From contig JACKBN010000007.1 in the NCBI GenBank assembly GCA_020634565.1, forward strand, positions 230,994-294,993: a stretch of DNA of 64,000 nt. Reading direction: 5' to 3'. Source of the stretch: Ardenticatenaceae bacterium (lineage in GTDB: Bacteria > Chloroflexota > Anaerolineae > Promineifilales > Promineifilaceae). The translations under genes were made by a program, and so were the position numbers. This document shows, piece after piece, positions 1 to 8,297 of this stretch; position 1 is the stretch's first letter, and every line of letters starts with the position of its first letter. The notes beneath the pieces are model-generated. The model had not been told where the DNA came from and searched no databases. It saw nothing but the letters and a program-made list of their open reading frames with translations.

Positions 1-633
1 CAGCAGCAGCCACATCACGCCCGCCGCCAGCAAACCGATGCCCGTCCCAATGAGCGCCGTCAGCAAAACACCCCGAGCAATAAGCAGCGGTGCTTGCTGC
101 AATTGGCCCGACAAAATCGCCTCAAACACCAGCACCGCCAGCACCGCCCCAATCGGATCAATCAAAATACCTTCCCACTTCAGGATGGTTAACGTTTTGC
201 CCTTGGGCCGAATCTGACGCAGCAAAGGTCCAATCACGGTTGGCCCGGTAACAACAAGAACGGCCGTTAACAAAATCGCGATCGGCCAGGAAAGCTGAAG
301 CAAATAGCGGGCTGCCACCGCCCCCAACACCCAGGTAATCGTTACCCCAATGCTGGTCAGGCTAAACACCACACCGCCAACCTCGCGCAGCTCCTTCACG
401 CGCAGGCTCAGGCCACCTTCGTACAAAATGTATCCCACCGCCAAAGAGACCATGGGAAACAGCAGTTCGCCCAGCACTGCCTCTGGCGACAGCAGACCGG
501 TCACCGGCCCCGCCACCAACCCAATGATGAGCAGCAATAAAATGGACGGCAAGCGCAAGCGCCACGCCAACCATTGTGCAAAAACCCCTAAAATAATAAC
601 GGCGGCAATACCAATCAATAATTGTTCATGCAT
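1..633 (-). CDS. Cation:proton antiporter (CPA family), C-terminus cut off by the window edge
   Basis: I translated this frame by hand; it stays open from an ATG at 633 to the window edge, giving 211 residues of the N-terminal part. The product is a highly hydrophobic membrane protein that begins MHEQLLIGIAAVIILGVFAQ and contains the motif GPTVIGPLLRQIRP, typical of the sodium/proton and potassium/proton exchangers of the CPA1/CPA2 superfamily (PF00999). It should exchange monovalent cations for protons across the cytoplasmic membrane. The ATG at 633 is preceded by AAGGAA; an in-frame ATG at 648 is possible but has a weaker ribosome site. The missing C-terminus may carry a TrkA-type regulatory domain; that cannot be seen here. 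Subfamily and ion are uncertain. Confidence 0.82.
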   Translation of the reverse strand, partial: MHEQLLIGIAAVIILGVFAQWLAWRLRLPSILLLLIIGLVAGPVTGLLSPEAVLGELLFPMVSLAVGYILYEGGLSLRVKELREVGGVVFSLTSIGVTITWVLGAVAARYLLQLSWPIAILLTAVLVVTGPTVIGPLLRQIRPKGKTLTILKWEGILIDPIGAVLAVLVFEAILSGQLQQAPLLIARGVLLTALIGTGIGLLAAGVMWLLL

Positions 634-842
634 GGTAGATTCCTTCATGTTGCTACCGGCACAAAAAACAACGCAGCGCCTGTGCTGCCCGCTGCGTTCA
701 ATATGAATCAAATCAATAAATGCTTCGGTACGTGATGTCCGGTAGACAGTTTTCTTGCATTCTTCTTCAAGTATGCAAAAAACTTCCGCGATTTACATAG
801 ATGTGGATACAGACAGGGGTATAAAAGAGGGTAGAGAAAACG

Positions 843-895
843 GTAGCCGCGGATTCTTTCCGCGAATTGGGAGCGCGGAAAGAATCCGCGGCTAC
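843..895. terminator. Perfect 22-bp inverted repeat, probable terminator or palindromic repeat unit
   Basis: Positions 843-864 and 874-895 are perfect reverse complements separated by 9 nt. The hairpin lies just past the stop codon of the minus-strand gene ending at 926; on that strand the stem is followed by a moderately T-rich stretch, so it could stop that transcript. The lack of a long T-run also allows a mobile palindromic repeat. The remainder of the 634-925 gap shows no gene. Confidence 0.5.
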
Positions 896-925
896 AAAAG
901 AATGTACACAAAATCGGACCCCGAT

Positions 926-3592
926 TTATGCCGCCAGCAACTCATCCAACAGCGCCAGTTCCTCGGCTTCGGAGGTGACGTGGCCATCCAGCTTGGCGGC
1001 GAGCAGTTTTTCTAGCAGCACACCAAACTGCGGCCCAGGTTTAAGCCCCATCGTTTTGAGCGTCTCACCGGTAACGGCCGTTTTCACCCCAGACCATTCC
1101 GCCAAATACCGCTCAATCAAATCCGCCGCCGGGCTGCCCGCCAGCAAAATGCGCCCCACCAGCAGCACCCGCACCGGAAACGGCCGCATCAACCGCACTA
1201 CCTCACTCGGCTTCAGCGTGGCGGGCAGCGTCACCCATTCACGACGAAGTCGGCCGCACGCCAGCACGTCGCTGTGGGTGTGTTTGCGCACCCGCAGCCG
1301 CTTCATTACCCCACGCTGCACCGCCTCCGGCAGCGCCGCCAGCCAAAGGGCAAAGTAAGTAAACACGGGCGATTCCTCGTCCAACCACGCCTGCCACTGT
1401 TCAGATTGCCAAAATTGGGGCACACGCTGGAAGAAAACGGCCGTTTCCGGCAGCCAAACCAACCCCTCCAAAATATGCGCCAGCACGTCCAAATTCGCCA
1501 GACGAGCCAGCGGCGCAGTCGGGTCCGGCTCTTGCAGCGTCAGCTCAATCTCGTGGCGAATGCGCGCGCCAGACACCCGATCCAGCAGCGGCAGCGCCTC
1601 CTCAATCAGCTCCAGCGTGCGCGGTTCAATCTGGAAATTGAGCCGCTGCTCCAGGCGCACCGCCCGCAAAATCCGCGTCGGATCATCCACAAAGCTCAGG
1701 CTGTGCAGCACCCGAATCAGCCCATCAGCCAAATCTTGCTGTCCACCGTAAAAATCGAGCAGTTGACCCAAAAACGCGCCGTCCAGCCGCACTGCCAGCG
1801 TGTTGATGGCAAAATCGCGCCGGTGCAAATCCAGCTTAATCGAGCCGTGCGCCACCTCCGGCAAGGCGGTGGGTTCTGTGTAAAACTCTGTGCGCGCGGT
1901 CACAAAATCAATAGTGGGAGGTAATTGGTTATTGGTAATTGGTAATTGCTCGATCTCCAATCTCCGATCTCCAATCTCCTTTTTTTGTTCACGCTGCAAG
2001 ATATTCTCCCACACCGCCTCATCCAGCAGCCATTTGGCCGTACCAAACCGCTTGTGGCTGCGAATTTCGCCGCCGAAGCGCTGGGCTAGTATCTTGCCCA
2101 ACCGGATCGCATCCCCCTCGACCACCATGTCTAAATCAGTGGGCGGCTTGTCCAGCAGTAAATCGCGCACCAGCCCACCGACAAAATAAAGTGGCAAATC
2201 CAGCTCGTCGGCCGTTTCGCTGATGGCGAGCACCATTTGCCACAGCGCGGGCGACAAAATGTTTAGCATCCGCTGGCGCATGTTGCGCGTGGTGGTTTTG
2301 CTGGGCGGCTGGAACAGATGGTTGAGCAAATCGGTGCGCGTCACAATGCCGATGGGGCGCGTGCTCTGGCCGTTCTCAGCCACCACGGGAATCTGGCCCC
2401 ACTTGGCATTGAGCATTTTTTGCTGCACGGTGTCGATGGCGTCAGACGGCCGTACCGTCACCGACCCTTTGCGCATAATTCGCTCGATGGGCACGTCCGC
2501 CATCTCGTGGCTCATGGCGCGGTCCACGGCGCGGCGGGTGAGCAAGCCCACCAGTTCGCCCTCTGGCTCTGTGACCACCGGATACCCTTCATAGCCAAAA
2601 CGCTGCATCAGAACGGCCGCTTCGCGCACCAACATCTCCGGCGGCACCGTCTGCACCCCATGGGACATCAAATCCGTCACCCGAATCAGCGGCTCGATCG
2701 CTTGCGAAAGCGCGGCGACGACTTCGGGCAACACCGCATCTAGCTGGCGCTCCTTGACGCGGGCGGCGGCAGCGCGGCTGTGCCCACCCCCACCAAAGCT
2801 GCGCGCCACGGCAGCCACATCCACCGCATCCGTCGTGCTGCGCGCCACCAACTGCACGTCCCGATCCAATTGCACCAGCACGATAAGCCCCGCTGGCTGC
2901 AGCGATTCGCGCAGCCGGTGCGTAATCGACGCAATCTCATCCGTAAAATTTTCGGGGGCGATGGCGCCGGTGACAACAACCGACTGCCCTTGCACCTCGT
3001 GCCAGGTCACGGCAGCGTGCAGCGCATCGTACAATTTTTGCTGCGCCGCCGACAGCGGTATGTTGAGGAAGCGGCGCACCACGGAGAGCAGCGCCCCTTC
3101 TTCCAGCAGCCAGGCAGCGGCGGCGGCGTCGCGCGGGGTGGTCGTGTCGTAGGTTAGCGAGCCGGTGTCTTCGTAGATGCCCAGCAGCAGCAAAGTCGCT
3201 TCTTCGGGCGAGAGGGCCACGCCCTGCGTCTTGAGCCGCTCCACCAAAATGGTGGTGGTCGCCCCCACAGGTTCTACCTGGGCCGTCCATTCTTGCGGCG
3301 GTGTTTCCTGCGTGTGGTGATCGATGACGTGGACCTTGGGCTTGTTGACCATGCCGCGCACACTGTTGAGCGATTGCGTGTCCAGCAGCAGCACCTCATC
3401 AATACGCCGCTTACGCCATTCAGACGGCCGTACAAAGTGAAACGCATCCCAATACAGCGTCAGGAACTGCTCCACGTTCCGGTTCAGGCGGCGGGCAAGG
3501 AGCATCGTGCCGTCGGGCGTCAGTTTGCTGGCGGCAAGCTGACTGGCCACAGCATCAAAATCGGCGTTTTCATGGGAGAGGATGAGGCGCAT
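926..3592 (-). CDS. tRNA nucleotidyltransferase (A-adding / CCA-adding) with N-terminal DHH-DHHA1 and CBS domains
   Basis: Large 888-residue fusion. Residues 1-110 form a DHH-type phosphoesterase domain (start LILSHENADFDAVASQLAAS, then VIDHH). A DHHA1 region follows to about residue 290, with the motif SFGGGGHSRAAAARV. Two CBS domains span about 300-430. The class II nucleotidyltransferase head carries FVGGLVRDLLLDKPPTDLDM near residue 470, holding the GG and DxD signatures of poly(A)/CCA polymerases, followed by the RNA-binding region. This order matches the large A-adding enzyme of Aquifex. It adds A or CCA to tRNA 3' ends; the N-terminal domains may act in nucleotide turnover or regulation. 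Residues about 536-559 are encoded by a repetitive DNA insertion (see 1919-1987). The start has no strong ribosome site, but the DHH motif begins immediately. Confidence 0.88.
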   Translation of the reverse strand: MRLILSHENADFDAVASQLAASKLTPDGTMLLARRLNRNVEQFLTLYWDAFHFVRPSEWRKRRIDEVLLLDTQSLNSVRGMVNKPKVHVIDHHTQETPPQEWTAQVEPVGATTTILVERLKTQGVALSPEEATLLLLGIYEDTGSLTYDTTTPRDAAAAAWLLEEGALLSVVRRFLNIPLSAAQQKLYDALHAAVTWHEVQGQSVVVTGAIAPENFTDEIASITHRLRESLQPAGLIVLVQLDRDVQLVARSTTDAVDVAAVARSFGGGGHSRAAAARVKERQLDAVLPEVVAALSQAIEPLIRVTDLMSHGVQTVPPEMLVREAAVLMQRFGYEGYPVVTEPEGELVGLLTRRAVDRAMSHEMADVPIERIMRKGSVTVRPSDAIDTVQQKMLNAKWGQIPVVAENGQSTRPIGIVTRTDLLNHLFQPPSKTTTRNMRQRMLNILSPALWQMVLAISETADELDLPLYFVGGLVRDLLLDKPPTDLDMVVEGDAIRLGKILAQRFGGEIRSHKRFGTAKWLLDEAVWENILQREQKKEIGDRRLEIEQLPITNNQLPPTIDFVTARTEFYTEPTALPEVAHGSIKLDLHRRDFAINTLAVRLDGAFLGQLLDFYGGQQDLADGLIRVLHSLSFVDDPTRILRAVRLEQRLNFQIEPRTLELIEEALPLLDRVSGARIRHEIELTLQEPDPTAPLARLANLDVLAHILEGLVWLPETAVFFQRVPQFWQSEQWQAWLDEESPVFTYFALWLAALPEAVQRGVMKRLRVRKHTHSDVLACGRLRREWVTLPATLKPSEVVRLMRPFPVRVLLVGRILLAGSPAADLIERYLAEWSGVKTAVTGETLKTMGLKPGPQFGVLLEKLLAAKLDGHVTSEAEELALLDELLAA
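1919..1987. repeat. Short tandem repeat inserted in frame in the nucleotidyltransferase gene
   Basis: The stretch consists of near-tandem units of the type GGTAATT followed by units of the type GATCTCCAATCTCC and a T-run. It encodes the low-complexity segment GDRRLEIEQLPITNNQLP inside the nucleotidyltransferase head. A related copy lies between minD and minC at 49898-49948. The reading frame is kept, so the insertion is tolerated. Confidence 0.75.
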
Positions 3593-3757
3593 GGGGATAT
3601 TGTAGTGTGGGGGTGAAGGGGTGACAAGGTGAACGAATGGCTAGGGCAATTACGCTTCCTCAATACGGCAGCATATTTGCGAAAAACCTTAAAATGTATT
3701 TGGCTGAAACAATTTTTTCGTGGACTCAATCAAGAATCAGGCTAACTTGATAGGTAT

Positions 3758-3795
3758 GCAAAACGGCCGTTTCCTCACCAGAAACGGCCGTTTGC
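3758..3795 (-). terminator. Hairpin made of two ACGGCCGT palindromes downstream of the BMC operon
   Basis: Two copies of the iterated palindrome in opposite arms (GCAAAACGGCCGTTTCC and its near complement) can form a stem of about 14 bp with a short loop. It lies 35 bp past the last gene of the minus-strand BMC operon (stop at 3831). No T-run follows, so termination is plausible but unproven. The gap 3593-3830 holds nothing else I recognise. Confidence 0.4.
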
Positions 3796-3830
3796 TACCT
3801 AAAACCCGTCCAGTATCAGGACAATAAAAA

Positions 3831-4847
3831 TTAGTCGCCCGTGCTCAATACGGCCGCTACCGACGGACGCTGTAGCCAGCTGAACAAGCCATACCCCAGG
3901 CCAGCCACAGCCAGCACCACAATGAAGGCCGCGATGCCGGTCGCGTTAAACAGCCCCAGCGCCGAGAAAACAGCGAGCAAGAGCGTGGTGGTCGCCAGAG
4001 AAGCTGCCGGCGGATCAATGTGGGTGTCGCCGTAGCTGGTGAAAGTACAGGCAACCATCTCGCCCACAAAAATACCCAACAACCCAAAGGCCAACCCCCA
4101 CCAAACATCGCCGGTAATGGCCGCAGCTGAACCAGCAGCCAGGGTGATGTGATGCGTTACCGGAACGTTTGTACCGAACTGCAAGAAAACCAGTGAAAAG
4201 GCGGAAAAGCCGAAAAACAGAACCGGAATCGTGCCGCCACCAGGCAGATCAGCGTAAGCGTGGGTGATGTAAGCTGCCGGGAAGCCAAAAGCCACGGCCA
4301 GGGCAATCATCTGCAGGGGCTTGGATTGCCAGGGAATCCAGGCGCCCTTGTCACTGTGGATCCAGCGGCTGTAGCCCGTGGGAACCTTGCCAAAAATACC
4401 TGAGTTGCCAAAAACCAGACGCACGATGATGGCGGTGGTCACTACGGACAAACCAACCGTGTCGGTCCAGCCCAAGCCACCAATGCTCGGCACCATGTTG
4501 TACAGCCAGGTGAACAGGTAGCCCAACGCGCCAAAGACACCACCAACCAGCAAAATGTCTGGAGAATCTACCCCAGCCAATGCGGTCAGAATGCTTTTGC
4601 CGCCGTCCAGCTTACCTTTTTTGGCCGCGTAAGCAGCACCGGCCACGCCGCCAGCAAACGCTACGTGCGGGCCTAAAAACGGGCCAAAAGCCACAGCGCC
4701 AACCAGGTCACCTTGTCCGGTGATAATAGCAATGGCCGCGCTAATAATTGCCGCTACGCCAGTCAGAATAAAAGCTGGGATAGCGCCAACTGCAGCACCA
4801 AACATGCCACCAGCAAACGCGGCCGCTAAAAGTATCCACTCAAACAT
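3831..4847 (-). CDS. Unrecognised multi-pass membrane protein at the distal end of the BMC operon
   Basis: 338 residues with about nine or ten hydrophobic segments rich in Gly and Ala. It starts MFEWILLAAAFAGGMFGAAV and has several loops with GPFLGPHVAFAGG-type sequence. I see no nucleotide-binding, Cys-rich or signal sequence. I do not recognise a named family with certainty. It lies 17 bp after pduT, reads in the same direction with a ribosome site of the GGAGATGAG type, and closes the operon. In classical pdu loci the transporter is PduF, a short aquaporin-like glycerol facilitator; this protein is not obviously PduF. The position suggests uptake of the diol or glycerol substrate, or export of an acid or alcohol product. 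That role is inference only. Confidence 0.6.
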   Translation of the reverse strand: MFEWILLAAAFAGGMFGAAVGAIPAFILTGVAAIISAAIAIITGQGDLVGAVAFGPFLGPHVAFAGGVAGAAYAAKKGKLDGGKSILTALAGVDSPDILLVGGVFGALGYLFTWLYNMVPSIGGLGWTDTVGLSVVTTAIIVRLVFGNSGIFGKVPTGYSRWIHSDKGAWIPWQSKPLQMIALAVAFGFPAAYITHAYADLPGGGTIPVLFFGFSAFSLVFLQFGTNVPVTHHITLAAGSAAAITGDVWWGLAFGLLGIFVGEMVACTFTSYGDTHIDPPAASLATTTLLLAVFSALGLFNATGIAAFIVVLAVAGLGYGLFSWLQRPSVAAVLSTGD

Positions 4848-4864
4848 CTCTCATCTCCTGTAAG

Positions 4865-5449
4865 TTATAATAATTTTTCAATAAGACTTTTATGGGGTGC
4901 AGGAATGACCTCAAAGGAATCAATGACCCCTTCATCTTTAAGCAGTTCGGCGGCGGCGCGCACGCCATTGCGCACGGCGCTCACTTCGCCGGTAAACACG
5001 GTGAACGCTTTGCCACCCATGGCAAATGGCAGTCGAATTTCAATAAGATCGACGGGCGCGGCTTTTACGGCCGTATCCGCCGCCACAATCGAAGCTGCCA
5101 GGGTAAACGTTTCCACCACGCCGATGGCCTTCACCTCTTCAATCTCCGTCGTGGCCGTCAGCGCCGGGAAGACGCTGGGATGCACATTCGACAGAATGAA
5201 CTGATCCACCACCACTTCCGGGGCAATTTGCTGACCAACAGAAACAGCATTTTTTACGTGGCTAATGGTGCCCGCCACTAGAATGATGTACTTACCGGGG
5301 CAGACTACGTGGGCCCGCAGCAGCTCCACGTCCGCCGCTTTTAAGATGGCGTCGGTGGTTTTCATGCCGCGGGCAATGCTGCGCAGCTCAATCAGGCCAA
5401 TGGCCCGCTTTACGGTTGTTGTTCTAGGAATGACTTGTTGTGGCATCAT
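4865..5449 (-). CDS. pduT: PduT-type tandem-BMC-domain shell protein with iron-sulfur pore cysteine
   Basis: Two BMC domains in tandem (about residues 14-100 and 105-190). The first shows RAIGLIELRSIARGM and VVCPGKYIILVAGT. The Cys in CPGK (about Cys50 from the chosen start) is the residue that in Salmonella PduT binds a [4Fe-4S] cluster at the pore of the pseudohexameric trimer. The second domain has KAIGVVETFTLAASIVAADT. The protein should therefore be a shell tile that passes electrons across the shell, working with the reductase PduS encoded immediately upstream. I chose the ATG at 5449, one base after the pduS stop and preceded by GAGGCG; the longer frame to 5464 overlaps pduS. Confidence 0.93.
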   Translation of the reverse strand: MMPQQVIPRTTTVKRAIGLIELRSIARGMKTTDAILKAADVELLRAHVVCPGKYIILVAGTISHVKNAVSVGQQIAPEVVVDQFILSNVHPSVFPALTATTEIEEVKAIGVVETFTLAASIVAADTAVKAAPVDLIEIRLPFAMGGKAFTVFTGEVSAVRNGVRAAAELLKDEGVIDSFEVIPAPHKSLIEKLL

Positions 5450-5450
5450 C

Positions 5451-6791
5451 TCAATTCGCCTCAATTACAATTGCTTCGTTTGTCACTTCACGTACCACGC
5501 CGTCGATACTGGCGTGGAGGGGGACACCCAATGCGCCCGCCGGGATTTTGCCGATCATGTCGCCCAAGCTTACCTTATCGCCTACCTTGACGACCGGTTG
5601 GGCCGGGGCACCAATGTGTTGGCTTAATTTCAGGGTGACACGGGTGAAGGTTTGGGAAACGGCCGTTAATGGAGCCGGCACATCATATTTCACCAGGCCC
5701 AACCGGCTGATCAGCCGCGTCATGGGCACCCGCCGGTAATCGCGGTACGGGCTGGCTTCTGTTTGCCGGTGATACGGATTCTTCATGCCCGCTTTCACCA
5801 GATCACGCTTGATGTTCAGCGCGATGTCACCGGGAGCCAGATGCACTGGACAGGCATAATTACAGGTACGGCATTCACAGCAGAGCATTGCCCCAGCCAT
5901 CTGGGCATCCGTCAACGGCACGCCAGAAGCAAGGAGCAAAATGAGCTTGTGCGGCTCAATCGCGTGCCCTTGCGCGTGGCGCGGACAGTAATCGGTGCAA
6001 AAGTAGCATTGGTCGCAAGCAGCAATTGCATGATTGTCGATGACCACGCGCGGCGTGCGTCGCTTCACGCTCAGTTGATGATCGTACGGCAGCACCAGCA
6101 GCATCTTGGAGCGCTTGGTGATGGGCTGGCTAAAATCGGTCACCACAGCCCCCATCATCGCCCCGCCATCCAAAATTACCGGATCGGGCGTCAAAACGCC
6201 GCCTGCTAAATCCAACACTTCTTGAATGGTGATGCCTATCGGCACGCGCACCGACATCGGTTTGGCCACCGCCCCAATCACGGTGAGGTATTTGTGCGTG
6301 AACGGCTTGCCTTGGGCAGCGGCGCTAATGTTGTAAAGCGTTTCGATATTTTGCACGACGCAACCCACGTTAATCGGCAGGCCACCTTCCGGCACAATGC
6401 GTCCCAGAATGTCGTACACCATCACCTGTTCATCCCCCGCCGGGTAAAAGTTGCCCAGCTCAGAAACAGTAATGTTGTCACCTGGTTTGATGGCAGACTG
6501 AATGGAAGCGATCACTTCCTTGTATTTGCCCTTGATGCCAAAGATGCCCTGCTTCGCCCCCGTGGCCTGCATCCCCAGCCGCATCCCTTCCACGACTTCT
6601 GCCGCATGGTGCAGCATCAGCTGCTTATCCACATGGGTCAGCGGTTCACACTCAGCGCCGTTGGCCAGTAAATATTCGGCCTGGGCCTGGAGCTTCACAT
6701 GGGTGGGGAAACCCGCCCCGCCAGCGCCGGTAATACCTGCCCGTTTTACTGCCTCGACAATATCTGCTGTTTTTTCCACGATTCTCTCCAC
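5451..6791 (-). CDS. pduS: Cobalamin reductase PduS (RnfC-like, SLBB and two [4Fe-4S] clusters)
   Basis: 446 residues. The N-terminus has the glycine-rich FMN/NADH-binding start GITGAGGAGFPTHVK of the RnfC/NuoF-like family, followed by an SLBB region. Two cysteine clusters, CDQCYFCTDYCP and CCECRTCNYACP, near residues 255-310, bind [4Fe-4S] centres. PduS reduces cob(III)alamin to cob(I)alamin for adenosylation by PduO, using NADH. Its gene lies 9 bp after pduP and directly before the iron-sulfur shell protein PduT, the usual pairing for moving electrons through the shell. The length matches the family. Confidence 0.93.
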   Translation of the reverse strand: MERIVEKTADIVEAVKRAGITGAGGAGFPTHVKLQAQAEYLLANGAECEPLTHVDKQLMLHHAAEVVEGMRLGMQATGAKQGIFGIKGKYKEVIASIQSAIKPGDNITVSELGNFYPAGDEQVMVYDILGRIVPEGGLPINVGCVVQNIETLYNISAAAQGKPFTHKYLTVIGAVAKPMSVRVPIGITIQEVLDLAGGVLTPDPVILDGGAMMGAVVTDFSQPITKRSKMLLVLPYDHQLSVKRRTPRVVIDNHAIAACDQCYFCTDYCPRHAQGHAIEPHKLILLLASGVPLTDAQMAGAMLCCECRTCNYACPVHLAPGDIALNIKRDLVKAGMKNPYHRQTEASPYRDYRRVPMTRLISRLGLVKYDVPAPLTAVSQTFTRVTLKLSQHIGAPAQPVVKVGDKVSLGDMIGKIPAGALGVPLHASIDGVVREVTNEAIVIEAN

Positions 6792-6800
6792 TCTCGTTCT

Positions 6801-8213
6801 TTACACGGCCGAAAAAGCACCCACCAGCGCACAGCGCCGAATGCGGGTAAATGTGCGGGCCGTCGTCATGCCCTCGCCGGTACGTCCGGCAATGGTGAAA
6901 CTGGTGTGGCCTTCACCGCCAAAACCTAACCCGGCGTAGGAAGGTGCATTTTTCACAAAAATGGTGGTGTTGATGGCACGGCCGTATTCGCTCATGTGGT
7001 AAATATTGGACGAGTGAATCACGGCCGAATGGCGCAAGCCAGCCTCTACTTCGACCGCCACGTTGATGCCTTCTTCAAAGTCGCGCACGCGCACCACGCC
7101 CAGCACCGGCATCATGAGTTCATGCCGCACGAACGGATGATCTTTGTCCACTTCCACGATAATCGTCCGCATCTCTTCATCCGCCTGAATGCCCAATTCC
7201 GCCAAAATGACGCAGGCATTCTGGCCAATATATTTGCGATTGGGCCCAGAATGTTTTTCATTCAGCACCACTTCTTCTAGCCGAGGCAGCAAGCTGCGAT
7301 CCAGCACGTAGGCATTGCCCGCCTTGCGGAAACCAGCCATCAAAGCGTCGGCAATCCCGGCGGTGACCACCACTTCCTTCTCAGAGGTGCAGGGCATGTT
7401 GTTGTCGAAGGAGTGGCCCAGGATGATGTCGCGGGCAGCTTTTTCAGGATCGGCCGTATCGTCAACCAGAGCTGGCGGATTGCCAGCGGCAGCGCCAATA
7501 GCCCGTTTACCGCAAGAAAGGGCGGCATCGACGACACCGGGGCCTCCAGTGGTGCAAATCAACGGAATTAACGGATGATGCATGAGTTCTTGGGCCACTT
7601 CAATGGTCGCTTCCTGAGCAGCGGTCAGGAGATTGCGCGGGCCGCCAACGCTTTCGATTGCTTCATTGAGCAAATCCATCGTCGTCAGTGAGGCTTTTTG
7701 GCTGGCTGGATGTGGCGCAAAAACCACGGCGTTCCCAGCCGCCACCATGCTGATGGCGTTGTTGATGACGGTGGCCGTGGGGTTAGTCACCGGGGTGATG
7801 GCCAAAATGACGCCAAAAGGCGCGCACTCTTCAAGAGTCAACCCATCGTCACCCACATAGGCGTCGTTGGGCAAAATTTCTACGCCAGGGGTCTTTTCAG
7901 CCACCAACAGGTTCTTGAGTACCTTGTCGGAGACGCGGCCCATGCCGGTTTCGGTTACGGCCGTTTGCGCTAGCATCTGGGCATTTTCAATGGCCGTTTC
8001 ACGCATCGCCTGAATGATGGCTTTGCGCTGCGTCAGGCTCACCCGACGGAAACATGCCTGGGCGGCATAAGCAGCCTTCACCGCCTCGTCCGGCGTGGCA
8101 AACACGCCACGGTAGTGAGCCGAACGCGGCATTTCGCCCGGACGGCCGTTTACCTGGGCCAAAACCTGTTGAACAATTGCTTCAATTTGTGAGTCTTGAA
8201 TCTGTACTGTCAT
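6801..8213 (-). CDS. pduP: CoA-acylating propionaldehyde dehydrogenase PduP
   Basis: About 470 residues of the aldehyde dehydrogenase superfamily. The catalytic Cys lies in NNMPCTSEKEVVV, and the CoA/NAD region shows AITPVTNPTATVINNAISMV. It converts propionaldehyde (or 3-hydroxypropionaldehyde) plus CoA and NAD+ to acyl-CoA and NADH. The N-terminal helix QIEAIVQQVLAQVNG is an amphipathic encapsulation peptide of the type that directs PduP into the compartment; it is joined by a short linker to the enzyme body. The ATG at 8213 follows AGGAAA; the longer frame to 8255 runs into a dispersed repeat and is unlikely. PduP and EutE are closely related, but the surrounding pdu genes decide the name. 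Confidence 0.93.
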   Translation of the reverse strand: MTVQIQDSQIEAIVQQVLAQVNGRPGEMPRSAHYRGVFATPDEAVKAAYAAQACFRRVSLTQRKAIIQAMRETAIENAQMLAQTAVTETGMGRVSDKVLKNLLVAEKTPGVEILPNDAYVGDDGLTLEECAPFGVILAITPVTNPTATVINNAISMVAAGNAVVFAPHPASQKASLTTMDLLNEAIESVGGPRNLLTAAQEATIEVAQELMHHPLIPLICTTGGPGVVDAALSCGKRAIGAAAGNPPALVDDTADPEKAARDIILGHSFDNNMPCTSEKEVVVTAGIADALMAGFRKAGNAYVLDRSLLPRLEEVVLNEKHSGPNRKYIGQNACVILAELGIQADEEMRTIIVEVDKDHPFVRHELMMPVLGVVRVRDFEEGINVAVEVEAGLRHSAVIHSSNIYHMSEYGRAINTTIFVKNAPSYAGLGFGGEGHTSFTIAGRTGEGMTTARTFTRIRRCALVGAFSAV

Positions 8214-8232
8214 GACTTTTTCCTGAGAACCA

Positions 8233-8287
8233 TCCACAGATTTCACAGATGCCACAGATTTATTGCTTTAATCTGCGTAATCTGTGG
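8233..8287. repeat. Dispersed CACAGAT-type inverted repeat between pduO and pduP
   Basis: An imperfect inverted repeat built from CCACAGATT units (CCACAGATTTCACAGAT on the left, AATCTGCGTAATCTGTGG on the right). Related CTGTG/CAGAG-rich elements lie at 43575-43638, 44867-44893, 47388-47577 and 62897-62930, always between genes. It sits between pduO and pduP, so it is part of the operon transcript. Confidence 0.65.
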
Positions 8288-8297
8288 AAAAATATTT

